Shown here one piece after another: positions 12,540 to 29,661 of a stretch of DNA of 64,000 nucleotides. The notes beneath the pieces are model-generated. The model was not told where the DNA came from, made no database searches, and was given only the letters and a program-made list of their open reading frames with translations. Every line of letters starts with the position of its first letter. Within the stretch, counting starts at the first letter, position 1. The DNA is from Ziziphus jujuba (Eukaryota; Streptophyta; Magnoliopsida; Rosales; Rhamnaceae), in contig NC_083389.1 of NCBI RefSeq assembly GCF_031755915.1, positions 16,299,001 to 16,363,000 of the forward strand, given 5' to 3'. The translations under genes and the position numbers were made by a program.

Positions 12540-13990
12540 GCTAACATTACCATGATATTATGTGAGATCATAATTTAATTTTATAAAAAAAAATATTTTA
12601 AAAAAAATTAAAAAATACAATTTTTATTTTTCATTTTATATTTATCGTTTTCTATTTGAAAAATTGTATCCATTCTTTTTTTTTTATTTAAATAAGAACA
12701 CCCATAAATCAGAATTGAATATTTTGGACTAAAATTAGATAAAAAATAAAAATTTAAATAAAATTAAAATTTTTTATCTATTCAAAACAATTTTATTATA
12801 TTAATAATAAAATAATTTTTTATACCTAAACCAAAAAAATATTATACCAAAACTTAAGAAATAAAAAAAATGCATTTTTTTAATTTTAATTTATGGTTTT
12901 TTATTTGAAAAGTTATATTCATTTGATCAAAAATTAAAAATAATTTTTATACCCAAACCAAATAAAAAAATTATACCAAAATAGTAAAATGAAAATAAGA
13001 TAAAAAAAATTTAAAAATAAAAATAGTAATACAGTTGTTATTTTTTCATTTTATACCTTATGGTTTTTTGTTTGAAAAATTGTATGCATTTCTTTTATTA
13101 ATTTAAATTATAATACTCACAATCAATAATTAAATATTTTTATACCTAAAATTAAATAAAAATAAAAATAAAAATTTATTTTTATTGCAGTTAAAAGTCA
13201 AAATAACTAGACCGAAATGCCAAAATAAAAATAGAGACCAAAAATGGAAAAATTAATTAAAATGGACAGAAATGGAAAAATTAATTAAAATGGACAGAAA
13301 TGGAAAAATTTTACAAAAAATGGTAAAATGGCCTCCATTTTATTTTTACGGTCTAATTTGTATTTTTCCATTTTTGAATTTCTTTTTTGGTCTAATTTCC
13401 ATTTTTCCATTTTTGGACTTCAATTTTGTTCATAAAATGGTCTCATTTTTTTTGAATTTTTTTAAAAGCATTTTTTTAAAAAATTTGGTCTAATGATTTT
13501 TAATTTTTGGCCTAGTAAAATTATTTTTATTAGATCAAAAATTCTAATATTATTTTACTTTCTATTTTTTGAATTATTTTAAATCCAAAAATATTTAATT
13601 ATGATTGTGGGAATTTTAATTTAAATAAAAAAGGGAATGAGTACAATTTTTCAAATAAAAAACCATAATATTTTTTAATAAATCATATTTATTTTTCAAT
13701 TTTTGTCTAATTTTTATTTTTTGGGGGCATAAAAAAAGTTATTTTTAATTTTTGGTCTAGTAAAATTATTTTTATAAAATTCAAATTTCATTTCACTTTT
13801 ATTTTTATATAATTTTAAGTCGAAAATATTTAATTATAATTGTAGATATTTTAATTTAAATAAAAATAGAATGGATATAATTTTCTAAATAAAAAACTAT
13901 AAATATAAAATGGAAAAATAACAAATATATTTTTTCAAAAATTTTAATTTTTTAAAAAACATTATTATTTTTGAAAATTAAATTATGACA
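12540..13990. repeat. Large AT-rich foldback (inverted-repeat) element
   Basis: The left arm (about 12550-12740) reads CATAATTTAATTTT…TTCATTTTATATTTATcG…TTTGAAAAATTGTATCCATTC. The right arm (about 13800-13990) gives the same string in reverse complement, GTCATAATTTAATTTT…CCATTTTATATTTATAG…TTAGAAAATTATATCCATTC. Related ~150-bp sub-units recur at about 12880-12960 and 13030-13150, and inverted at about 13590-13700. The structure is therefore nested and roughly symmetric about 13330. There is no ORF. It is most likely a non-autonomous foldback or MITE-derived element, and the ends are approximate. Confidence 0.65.
13222..13312 (+). repeat. 28-bp tandem repeat at the centre of the foldback
   Basis: The unit AAATGGAAAAATTAATTAAA followed by ATGGACAG is repeated two and a half times head to tail, in the loop-proximal part of the foldback structure. 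Confidence 0.75.
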
Positions 13991-14020
13991 TCAGCATGAG
14001 TGAATTTATTTGCACATATC

Positions 14021-14078
14021 TAAGATGATTTTTTTGGTCATATCTAAGATGATTTTTTTGGTCATATCTAAGATGATT
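14021..14078 (+). repeat. 24-bp repeat, three tandem copies, upstream of the O-methyltransferase
   Basis: CATATCTAAGATGATTTTTT plus TGGT occurs three times back to back; the last copy is shortened after GATGATT. It ends about 165 bp before the ATG of the O-methyltransferase gene, within the likely proximal promoter. Whether it binds a regulator is unknown. Confidence 0.85.
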
Positions 14079-14137
14079 GTAAGTAGGATAAAACTAAAAT
14101 AAGCAAAAGGTTCCTAACACTACCCCTCGTGGAAATT

Positions 14138-14147
14138 GTATATATAC
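14138..14147 (+). promoter_or_regulatory. Probable TATA box of the O-methyltransferase gene
   Basis: GTATATATAC lies about 100 bp upstream of the ATG at 14243, a typical spacing for a plant TATA element plus a short 5' UTR. This is inferred from position only. Confidence 0.5.
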
Positions 14148-14242
14148 TGTAATTCACAATAAACTTTTTCACATTACTCCCGTGTCTTGAAATCTTAGCC
14201 AAAGCAATAATAAATAAAAACAAAAAAGCCAAAAAAAAAAAA

Positions 14243-15364
14243 ATGGAAAGAGTAGAAGTTGATCGATCAATAATAGGCCAAGCAGAAATTTGGCAGCAAA
14301 TGTGTGCCTTCACAAGCTCCATGCTTTTGAAATGTGCAGTAGAGCTTCGCATTGCTGACATTATACACTCCCATGGTAGTCCAATCACTTTGTCACAAAT
14401 AGCTTCGGGTATTACCGATTCTTCATCTCCAAATATCTTCTACCTCGAACGTATTATGAGATTTCTAGTCTTCAAAAATATTTTCACGGCGAATCGCCCT
14501 TCGGACGGTGGTGAAACATTATATGGTCTCACACATCAATCTAGATCGATATTATGGGACTCAAAACCAAGCCTCGTCCCATTCATATTGTTCCAAAATT
14601 ATCCAATGATGATTCACTCATGGCATTATCTTAGCCAATGTGTGAAAGATGGTGGACTTGCATTTAAGAGGGCCAACGGTTGTGAAATTTGGGAGTTCAT
14701 GTCCAAAAATCAAGAGTTCAACAACTTGTTCAATAGTGCAATGGCAGCCACAGTTCCAATTCTGGTGGATGTGTTTTTGCCAGCATATGAAGATGAGCTT
14801 AGTAAGATAGGATCTTTGGTGGACATTGGAGGTGGAACTGGAGGACTTATGCATGAGATTGTGAAATCCCATCCACAAATCAAAGGCATCAACTTCGATC
14901 TTCCACATGTCATTGCCACAGCTCCTGTCCATGAAGGTGTCACTCACATTGGAGGCAATATGTTTGAGATTGTTCCTAGTGCAGATGCTGTTTTGCTTAA
15001 GGTAATAATTAATTTCTATTATTGTTTTTTGGTTGAGAAACAAAAATTAATTATATTTTTATTGCAGACCGTACTACATGATTGGGGTGATGAAGAATGT
15101 GTGAGAATTTTGAAAAATTGTCGAAATGCAATACCTGAAAATACTGGAAAAGTTATTATTGTGGATATTGTTCTTGACGAGGAAGATGATAATATATTCA
15201 AGGAATCGCAAATCATGATAGATATAACGCTGATGATATTTACAACCGGAAAAGAGAGAACAGAGGTGCAATGGAAGAAGCTGTTGGAGGAAGGAGGTTT
15301 TCCTCGTTACAAAATTATTAAACTTCCAGCCAGAGAATGCATTATTGAGGCCTATCCAATATGA
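14243..15364 (+). CDS. Plant SAM-dependent O-methyltransferase (COMT-like, class II)
   Basis: Transfers a methyl group from S-adenosylmethionine to hydroxyls of phenolic or other specialised metabolites in the cytosol. Two exons, 14243-15001 and 15068-15364, encode 351 residues. The 66-nt intron (GTAATA…TTGCAG) is a multiple of three with no stop, so an unspliced message would stay open with 22 extra residues. Seen: N-terminal helical dimerisation domain (about 15-110), SAM-binding glycine loop LVDIGGGTGG (192-201), FDLPHV (218-223), GGNMFE (237-242), and LHDWGDEE with the expected catalytic base His257 across the exon junction. Length and order match the family (about 350-370). The ATG follows an A-rich leader (AAAAAAAAAAAATGG) and gives the usual short N terminus. 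Substrate cannot be told from sequence. It resembles the resveratrol/flavonoid/phenol OMT group of rosids. No biosynthetic neighbours are nearby. Confidence 0.93.
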   Translation: MERVEVDRSIIGQAEIWQQMCAFTSSMLLKCAVELRIADIIHSHGSPITLSQIASGITDSSSPNIFYLERIMRFLVFKNIFTANRPSDGGETLYGLTHQSRSILWDSKPSLVPFILFQNYPMMIHSWHYLSQCVKDGGLAFKRANGCEIWEFMSKNQEFNNLFNSAMAATVPILVDVFLPAYEDELSKIGSLVDIGGGTGGLMHEIVKSHPQIKGINFDLPHVIATAPVHEGVTHIGGNMFEIVPSADAVLLKVIINFYYCFLVEKQKLIIFLLQTVLHDWGDEECVRILKNCRNAIPENTGKVIIVDIVLDEEDDNIFKESQIMIDITLMIFTTGKERTEVQWKKLLEEGGFPRYKIIKLPARECIIEAYPI

Positions 15365-17578
15365 CAACATTTGTTATCAAATTACATAAATTTTATTCTA
15401 CTGCTGCAATGTTGCCCATCTTATCTTTAAGCGTAGGCAATATTTCACTGATAAAAAATTGATTATTTCCATATGAATTACATCTAATTAAACACATCAA
15501 TTGAACAGTATAAGATGTTCAATGTTGCCCACTAAAATATTCGTGCAAAAATAATAAACCTCTAGTATTTAAAAACATCATGTACTTTGGAGCTGTTTTC
15601 ATGTGTCAATGCACATGTATTTGTTAATTTGTTTGTTTGTTTTTTGTTTTTTCAAATAAAAATCTCTAAAAAGCGAATTACTGTACCATTTCTTTGATAT
15701 TGGACTGCAGATTAGCCATGGTATTGCGTTGGCCTTGCGATCAACAGGTAGCTTTCATTAGTCCAATTTTATCAAAGTAATTATATGACATAAATTTTTC
15801 ATTAATCCGACTTTACCAAAATAATTATAATTTTAATATTTGATCTATTATAATTCATAAGATAGTAAGAACACAATATGTAAGTCTAGAAAATAGTAAT
15901 TAAGAACTCGGTCACGAGGCGTTGAGCGGTCAGGCAAAGACATATTCCGACACCAAGATATGAGAGTGTTTGAACTTGGTGAAATTGCATGCAGTATGCA
16001 TATAAGAGTGTGTAAAAATAATTGTCCTCATAGACTTTTCTAATGGAGTTTTTATATTTATATATATACATATTTTAATTTGGCCAAGCTTTTCTAATAG
16101 AGTTTGAATATAAATAAAATATCTATGTTTAAGTCCAAAAGTCATATTATTATTATTATTATTATTATTTTGGGATTGAACCAAGTCCAAAAAAGTTTTT
16201 AACTTTTAAAGTTGGATTCTTATCTTTCTTTTTACTATTTTCGCTTTCTTTTTCCTTTTTCTTTTAAGAAAAGACAAAACGAAAAAGTATTTGTTTTTTT
16301 ATGGGTAATGTATATCTTATGTAATCATTTTCATAAGACTTTGCGTGTAGGAAGGGTCCAATAATTAGCCCCCACCTTGCCCAAACTGTCCACATAATTT
16401 ATAATATACAAAAAAAATTAAAAATTTAAAGCTTTATCGAAAGTTTGTCGTGGAATTGTTTTGAAAAGCATCTGAACAGGATGACATTTATAGAGATATT
16501 TTGTAGTGCAAATTTTCTTTTTTTCTTTTTTTTTTTGTTGTGTATATGTTTGTAAAAATGATAGTTTTAAAAAAAAAAATTATCCTTTATGTAATAATAT
16601 TAACAAAAACTTTTATCATAGAACAATTCAATATTTATATACGCGGGAGGCGTAAGCATCCAAATGTCCGTATTATAATTCTCAAAATGCCCAACATTGT
16701 CGATATTTTATAAATAACTGATTTTTTTTCTTTTTCATTTTGGTTATAAATTAATTAATATTCAAGTTGGACCAAGGAAATGAAGCTTGGTGGTTTTATA
16801 GTCTTTTTCTTTTTTCTTTTTTCTTTTTTGGGTCTGAGTTCAAAAGAACTTAAAGAACTATTCTTGTAACTATGGAAATCCTAATTAAATTGAAAGCTCT
16901 AAATTCCTATTATCTTCCATATTATATATATATATATATGTTTAATTCAACAAAATTAAAAAAAGAAAAAATGTAGCTTTAAATCTCATGATTATTATGC
17001 AAATGTTTCTATAAAATTTTGATAATGTTAGTCCAATTTTAATAAATTTGAAATAGTTAATAATACATGTTTAGAAAATATATTAAAAAACAATAAAAAA
17101 AAATGAACATGAGAGGGACAACTGAATTAGAACTGAACTAAAAAACATATAAAAATATGAAGACCGCGTGGCTGGTGGTGGTGGACCGTGGATATTCCAA
17201 AATTTATGCTCTAAAATATTTGGAGCAGCCTCTGTTGGGTGGAAGTGGGGACCACCACAGTCAATGAGAATTTTTTTTTTTTTTTCCTTTTTTGAGATAA
17301 TGAAAAGAGACATTCAAGATTAACATTGTAGCTTTTTTTTTTTTTTTTTTTTTTTCTTTAGCTAGAAGAAAATAATGAAATAGCTAATTAAGAGGCCAAA
17401 AAAAAAAAAATTGATGAATATCTGAAAAACCATGTATTACAAAATTACAACATAACAAAGTCCATCATTTCTTAGATAACCATACATAACAACTTTCAGA
17501 TTTGGATTTCCATCATACCTAATGAATGTCTAAAATTCTAATCTCCACCCATCTAAAAGAAATTAGTTATAAAAAGTT

Positions 17579-17613
<35 letters not shown>

Positions 17614-18600
17614 TCACCTAATGGTTAAAATTAATTATCATAAATATTTTTTTTTTACTTTCAAGGGTAAAATTAGGTGGTAAAACCACTATAAATAATT
17701 TAGAGTTGAGGTAAAATCTTCTCCCAAGATTATAATTTTTTTTTTTTAAAAAAAAATTCAATTGTCAACTGTACTATTTTCATGCATGAGTGGCAGGTGT
17801 GAAGCTGCAGACATAGAAACGTGGAAGCTGGTTTAGTTTAACCACAGTAAGCCAAAGGAGACAGCCTCCACCTCATTCTGTGTCGGAGAATACACGTCCA
17901 TTATCCATATATGAATATGAATTGTATGAATGCATAATACTATAATATACTCACCAAAAACAAAAAAAAATGAATATTATAATATAATCCAATGTACCTA
18001 AAAACCCAACAATTTTTTTTTCCCGCAATCATCTCTCCTCAATAGCCGCCACACACATGTTAAATATTTTAATGTTTATTTTTTATACAGTTGTCTTATA
18101 AATAGTGCATATTCTTTTCTATAATGTGCGCCTTTAACGTGAAACAGTATGTTTGCGGGTATTCTCAGATCACACCGAGAGCGACAAACACTGTTTTATC
18201 GGAAAATTAGTATTTTATATATATATATATATGTATAAATGTGTAATACCATGAATTATGAAACAGGATGATTAATAAACACAACTAGTGCATTCCATGT
18301 GCAACCATTACTTTAAAAAAAAAAAGAAAAAAAAAAGGGACGAAATGAAAAGAAAAAAAAATAAAAATAAAAAAAACCAAAAAGGCAAGGTGTGTGAGTC
18401 GAGAATGAATTGGTTAGAATTCAATATCTATCTGTAAAATAAAAATATAAAAAATATCCATGTCGATAATGTGGTGAGTTGGTCAAGTTGATGTATTACA
18501 AGTCTCAATTTACAAATGGACAGTGACACCGACTCTAATTTCCGATTTGATTTATTTCGTATTATATGAACTAAACTTAATTTTTCTCTTACTCTGTCCA
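15365..18600. other. Intergenic region between the O-methyltransferase and malic enzyme genes
   Basis: AT-rich spacer with simple repeats: (ATT)n near 16147-16170, (TA)n near 16922-16939, 17582-17610 and 18218-18232, and poly-T near 17271-17286 and 17333-17355. A less AT-rich patch at 17160-17270 and the block at 17790-17900 show no recognisable coding similarity. The 3' part presumably contains the malic enzyme promoter. Confidence 0.6.
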
Positions 18601-18628
18601 CACCAAGACACACGGAGATATTCTGTGT

Positions 18629-18665
18629 TTCTTCTTCTTCTTCTTCTTCTTCTTCTTCTTCTTCT
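18629..18665 (+). repeat. (CTT)n microsatellite in the malic enzyme 5' UTR
   Basis: About 12 consecutive CTT triplets lie about 80 bp before the malic enzyme ATG. CT-rich tracts are common in plant 5' UTRs. Length polymorphism is likely. Confidence 0.9.
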
Positions 18666-18745
18666 ACAGCTTTGTGTTTTCATTAGTAGTAGTGGTAGTA
18701 CAGCAGTAGTAGTGGTTCAGAGTTGAGACTCTGGTTGATCAGGAT

Positions 18746-23299
<4,554 letters not shown>

Positions 23300-24692
23300 A
23301 CAGTCCAGTGGTTCCTGCCTTTGTTGTGGAGCTTTGTATCAATCTACATCTTTTTAAGCATAAGAATAAGAAGTATAACTGTAATGTTTTATAAGTTGTG
23401 TGTTCTATCTAATATCCAAGCGAGCATAATGCTTAGAATTTGAGTTTGTCAATTCAAATCAATGCCAATAAATATAATGTTGTGCAGTATCTTAATTCTA
23501 TTACTCTGCTGCCCTGCCTCCTCCTAGATGCATCCAATGGGTTTTGCATCGAGTTAAAACAGAAGCATTTCATATTTTAAGTCCATCAATTCTAAATTTA
23601 TTTATTTTTTTGAAGTTTACTCTGAATTATATAGATATATATCAAGCCAAACACATTTTAAAAAACCAGGGCAATAACATTTTGTTAAATTATTATGAAT
23701 CCCAAAAGTTTGAAATCGATAAAAAATGGTTCTGATGACATTCATTATAAAACATTGTTTAGCTAGCTTAGTCAAAGAATGGATGACCATAATCCATAAT
23801 AATAGTTTCCACTAGTAACTAGGAACGAGTTCATGTACTGTTTCTCAAGTTTTTATTTATTAATTTTTCTTAAATAGTTAAATAAATAAGCATGATTCCT
23901 TGCTTCTTCTTCTTCTTTTTTTTTTTCCCCCCCCTGGTCCACCCAAAAAGTGTCATTGATAAGGACTAATAATGGCAGCAGAGAAAGGACTCACCAAAAC
24001 ATAGTGTAACATTCTTAAATGCAAGGGTCTAAAAAAATCATTCATCATTTATCTTTGCGTGATTGAATTGCTCAATTATTCAAAAAGCACTTTTTATTCG
24101 AAAACACTTTTTGAAAAAACGCCGTTAGTTTACCTTTCCTTTTTTCTATTTTTTTCTTTTTTTTTCATGATTAGAAGTTATGTCTACTTGTTTTTACCAA
24201 AACGTTTTTGTTTGCTTGAACATTCTCGGTGGAAAGTCATTAAAGATGAAGATGACTTAGCAAAAGTTAAGACCCTTTCCTTGTACCATCCAACATACTT
24301 TGGAAATTTACAAAGAAAAAACAAAAAGAAAAAAAGGAAAAAAGTAGAATAAAAAGTGAATTTCACTTTCTATAATATAATGATAATAATATTTACCTTT
24401 ACAGGAATAATTATTATTACTTTGCTTTAATATTACAACATTCAAAAAAATTACATAAACTAAGTAGAAAAGAAATCAATAGAACAAATAGGAAAAAGTT
24501 ATACATAAAAAAGAAAATTATAATGATTTATGGAAAAATAAAATCTATTGGAGTTTGTCTAATGTTTACTTCTTTTTTTTTTTTTAAATTTTTGTTGAAA
24601 TGTTATCTATTTTACCAAAAAGAAATATTCTTCTATTTTAAAGAGCATGGTGAAGAGGCTAGAGTCTTCAAAAACTATCGACCAAAAATGAT

Positions 24693-24724
<32 letters not shown>

Positions 24725-25209
24725 GGTGGTGAAAAAGAAAAATGACTCATTTTACTGTCTCCATACAACTAGAAAATTAAGGTAATGCAGTTTTGACAGG
24801 TACAAAGTTAAAACTACAAGCAATTTTAGGAAGAGCCACCTGTTTATAAAACCAGATTACAGTAAGCAAAGGATTTGTAAAATATGTTCTTCAACAAAAT
24901 TTATTAAAATTGCCAAGTTGTTACACATCTACACTTTTGCAGAGCCACAAACTCTATATTACTATAAAAAGGAACAGTACAACTTTTGTTTCAACGTGCT
25001 AGTGAATGAAGTTGAAACTTCTGAAAACTTTCTAAACATATGAAATATGTAATACACCCTATACCTGAAAACTTGTACAATTACAACTACCTGTTGTTAT
25101 ATTTTTATCAGCTATCTTTGTCTGAACATGGTAGAGCTTCTTTTATTGGTTCCTGCTCTCTTCGAAGTGTATTCATCTCCAAATGCAAATTTGAGATGAG
25201 CCATTTATG
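23300..25209. other. Convergent intergenic spacer between malic enzyme and dioxygenase genes
   Basis: The two flanking genes are convergent, so both 3' UTRs fall here. Malic enzyme 3' UTR signals such as AATAAATATAATG occur near 23466. The middle is AT-rich with poly-T at 24697-24724 and a T-rich block near 24130-24165. No gene recognised. Confidence 0.6.
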
Positions 25210-27078
25210 TTAATGTTTGCTGTACGTATTCAGATCAGCATGTGTATCCATGTAGCGTTGACTCAGGTAATCCCGACATAAGATAGGAGGAAACCTAGCA
25301 AAACAGAGAAAAAAGGCAGAAGTGTAATGACAAAATTAGCATATCATTTGAAACACATTAGGAGTTCTTCGCTAAAAGTTAAAACTGCAGTCCATCTATA
25401 CTCAGATATGTCGATGTTTATTACAGGACTCGTAGACAAAATACTTTGTGAGGTGGACAAAGATTTCTTGGAGCTGAAAGATTCCAGAGGAAGAATGAAT
25501 CAAGCCTCCAGAAACTTGTATTCAATTTTGTAAAATTCATCAGCAATAGCCTTGAGGAAGAATGACAACCTGATTGAGTGGCTATTTTCAAACTGAACTC
25601 GTTTCAAACAACAGACTTCTCTAACAGTACAAATAAATATAATGATATAAAAAAGTAACATGATATCGCATCTAAATGAAACAACATTAGCTGGCTGTGA
25701 AACGACAAAACAGCGTCTCATCTGTATCAATCTAATTTGCCATAATTCCAACTTTTGAGGTCAATCTTTATCATAAAGTACATAAAAATTGTGAATATCC
25801 ATATGAGCTCTAAAAATGTTTGCTCTTTCTAGTCTCTCCAACTGGTTTAAACAGCCCTCAGGACATGAGTTCTTCACCTCTTCTATCGCTATGGTCACCT
25901 AGTGTTTATACCACATTCCGCTAGGCCAACCGGGTCATTATTGATGAGTGCATACTTAGTGCTTAATAAAAAGATGTGAAAAATAGAAAGCAATTCTACA
26001 TAAGTTGGAAAAAGGAATTTATAGCTGCTCAATCAAGAAGAGTAACCATAAATATCTTGAAAATTATCCTGGCGAATACCATATTCTATTTATCTCACAA
26101 CAAAATGGGATTTGCTTTTGGCTGTCCACTTTTACTACTTAACCATGCTGATATAGAAACATATAGAAACATTCTTTTTTATTTTTTTAACAGAAATAAC
26201 TTACTTGGGAGGATTTTTTTCTGATTTGCAGGTAGGCAAGCACTCAACGAGACATTCATGACTAGGTTCCACAAAGTAAGCAATCTGCTCCAGAAATAGG
26301 CAGAGGTAGAAAATTGATGAAAACATACAACTAGTTTCATATATAAAGGCAACACGTTTGAACCACATTGATGCCAAAGAGAGGGAAGGAAAAAAAAAAT
26401 AAAAAATAAAAAACAACAACAACAACAACAAAGCAAACAGATATAAAAACAGAGATCAAAGGATTGATGCGATATCCTAAATCCAAATGTAGAATTCACA
26501 TAGAGATAAATATAAATGGGATTGAAGGTATAAGAAGTCACGATTTAATTTAGCTTTCTAAGCCATCAATGAATTCAAACTGGTTTCAAGAACTCAAAGG
26601 AATAAAAACCAAAAAAAAAAAAAAGCCTTCTTTGCCATCTTTTTACTTGGAATTGAGTACGTTGTTTTAAACATTTTCTGCTGTTATAGTGATGGCGCTC
26701 AATTATGAGTACTTGTCAGGTACTCAGAAACCATTATAGAGTGTGACTAAGAAGGTTTGTTGCACAACAGAAACATCCACAAATTCAATATTGGAACAAG
26801 GAGGGAAGAAATTAATTATTCGCAAATTTCCAGTCCTAGAAACCAAAAAGGAGGTTATGATCACTGAATCTACAATTCTATTGTTAAAGAAACCAAATAA
26901 GGTTCAGCTGACAAAAGTAAAATGTCTAGTATGATCTGCGGCCTAGCTCACTGTTGGACAAGTATAATAATTAGAATACAGAATGAATAAGATTGAAGTA
27001 TTATATAAATACGCAGCAGAACCTTTTGACATTGAAAACTAAATACCATCTAAAAGATACCAAAAGGCCATATAGCAT

Positions 27079-27116
<38 letters not shown>

Positions 27117-29661
27117 GAAGAGAAAGTGTCTTACAGAATATCTCTCTTGACCATTCCCCAAAACTCTGTGCAATGTGGACCTGAAAGGAAAAATAAACAG
27201 AAAATATGAGATATGCAGGAGTTAGAAAAACAAAAAACACAATCCATCGGAGATGGAATAATAGGCAGAACTAAGTAGAAATAAATAAATAAATAAATAA
27301 AAATAAATAAATAGATAAATAACTGACAACATGAGTCATGAAAGAGTTGGAAAAAAAAAATCCACAGGAGACAGAATGATAGGCTGAGAATGCAGATTGT
27401 ATTTAACAAATATTATAAAAATTGCACTAGTATGTTCAAGAAAGTGGCTGGAAAAACTATAATGTACTTTAAAAAAAAAAAAAGACAATCTGAGCCATAT
27501 AAATTTGCTTAGTCAGCATAACTGAAACTACAAGAAAAGATGGAACACCCTAGTATGATTTCGCCTCATAGACCATTGTGATAAATTTTAGTCAGATATT
27601 CTGAACAGAAGGAATATCATGTATGGATGAAGGACTGCAAATGAATTGTGAAGCTCAAGAAAGACGTACTTGAAAATACAGTTGCTCCAACGCTCCAGCA
27701 TATCACCGAGATTCACAATAAATGCTCTGTTAAAAAATAAACAAAAAGAAGAGAACATCAACTCACAGAAAATTTTTTTAACGGACTTTGAATTAAACTT
27801 GTTAGGTTGCTTTTATTCTTTAATTCTTCAGTCTTCATATTTCAAGGTAACTTCACATGTAAACAGATGTTTTAGCTAAATAATGAACAGGTTAAGAAAT
27901 GTCACTTTCTTAAGTGATTAAATGTTGCATACGTGTTCAATATTATTCTTTATCACTAGACACTGGAAGTATGTCTTTTTGATCAAGTTTCTTGCTTTTT
28001 ACTCAAAAAGTTTTCTAAAACATGGTAGGGCTCCTAGAAAATCGTTATGTGAATCATTCATTTGGAAACGAGATCAAACTAAAAAACTGGATCGTAAAAT
28101 TTCCAAAATACATTACAAATTAAAGGATTGCAGAAGCAAGCAAAAAGAGAATAGTCAACAAAGTGGGACAATATCCTGAAACGACCAGTATAACTATGAA
28201 ACATACGAGTCAAACAGAATATATATTCCAAATCCAATACTACAATAAGTCTCATAGTCCAGATGTGGTACGATTACTGACCCTTTTAATGGTGATACAT
28301 ATTCCCACTTTTGAGGTTTGGCATCCTTATCTTTGCATATCTGCAACAAACGTATAGGTATTGCAATAAGTAAGTGAACAAATTACGCGGTAATGTGCAT
28401 AACATATAGTTACATCTGGAGCAGTCTCCTTACTTGGAGACCTAACACCTCATCTGTTGCCAATAGAGTTATCAAACCATAGTCAGAATGAGCTCCAGCT
28501 CCAAATAATCCTTTTGAAGGATCAGAAGTGTGACCTATACCAGAAACTGCACTATTATCAGCTTATATCAGTGGTAGGGTCTCTAGTTAACTGGTGAAAC
28601 TTTTAAATGTAAGTTAACCTCCATAGTGAAGCAATCGTAACGTTGCAATAGGCTCGCCTAGCATTTCAGGTTTATCAAAGAAATCAATGTCCAAATCAAG
28701 AGCAAGAGCTATGATCCTTGCAACAGCTCTAGCTACCTGCCTGAATACAGAAAAGGAATAAATCTAAAAATAAATTAATTAGTTAATACAATACACATAC
28801 AAAAATTTGATACTATTTCCTTCATAATCCTATGTCAATTAATCAATCCAGAGGATGTGAACTTACAATGCCTCTTGATGAAATTTCTCCATCGTCTCCC
28901 TCCACCCAGGCAATGTATCTAAAATGAAAGCACAAAAAAATGTTTTAAAATCAATGACATGTTTTATTTTCTCAAAGACCCAAGCATTAAATAATCATAA
29001 AATACCAATCCAAGAAACAAAATTACTATTTCATTCCTAGAAAACTGCCACAAAAGCATCAGCTATAGTCGGGTTTACCTGGCTCAGGCCAAACATTTGG
29101 TCCATAGAATGGCTTTTCTGCTTCTATCTCATCTTTAGGAACCTCAACGCCTATGTAATACCCCTCCTTGTAATCTCCTATTTCACAAATTAAGAAATAA
29201 GAAAAAAAAACAAAAAAAAAACAAAAAACCCAGAAACAGAAATGGTTATAAAACTTAAATGAAAAGAAAGAAAAACTAAAAAAAACAACAAACCGTGAAC
29301 TTGGTTTTCAGGATCCAGATGCTCATCAAGAACAGGGGTGTAACCCCTGTGCTTCTCGTTCCTCAAAATCTTCATTTTTTCGCTTTCTGGCAGATTGAAA
29401 AACCTCTTGCTCTGTGCAAACACATTGTCCATGAATTCCTGGCTTATTCCATGGTTCACCACGTAGAAAAACCCGCAATCCAAACACGCCTGAACCCCAG
29501 AAAACCGTTAATCCAAAAGCTTAATATGAATTTGTAAATTCACATTAAATTACCTGTTTGAGCAGAGAGACAGAGTGGTGGATATCTGGGGATGAAAGAT
29601 CGATGCAGTTGAGAGCAGAGAATTTGGCAGTCTGAGCACTATCAATCATTTGGTTTTCCAT
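25210..29661 (-). CDS. 2-oxoglutarate/Fe(II)-dependent dioxygenase (DOXC-type, isopenicillin-N-synthase-like fold)
   Basis: Soluble oxygenase using 2-oxoglutarate, O2 and Fe(II). Eleven exons on the minus strand (29554-29661, 29294-29489, 29079-29177, 28867-28918, 28619-28740, 28434-28546, 28282-28340, 27670-27726, 27135-27180, 26205-26284, 25210-25294) total 1017 nt, or 338 residues. Seen: N-terminal DIOX_N block with DCGFFYVVNHGI, the iron ligands in GAHSDYG (His212, Asp214) and STLHRV (His273), and the 2OG-anchoring RYS (Arg282, Ser284). The C terminus is LSQRYMDTHADLNTY-like. The catalytic set is complete. A second in-frame ATG 81 nt upstream (29742) would add a basic extension. I chose 29661 because it gives the usual family start. 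Exon 6 has an alternative in-frame acceptor 12 nt further in (GGTATAG). It resembles the plant group related to hxnY-type oxidoreductases (At3g49630 type). The substrate is unknown. Confidence 0.93.
27083..27111. repeat. (GA)n microsatellite beside a splice donor of the dioxygenase
   Basis: A GA run of about 14 units on the plus strand, read as a CT tract in the transcript. It begins about 20 nt inside intron 9, after the donor at 27133-27134. Such tracts are common and polymorphic; an effect on splicing is only speculative. Confidence 0.85.

Noticed and set aside
14618..15043. 141-residue minus-strand ORF opposite the O-methyltransferase
   Set aside because: Antisense shadow of a clearly coding plus-strand exon with conserved family motifs.
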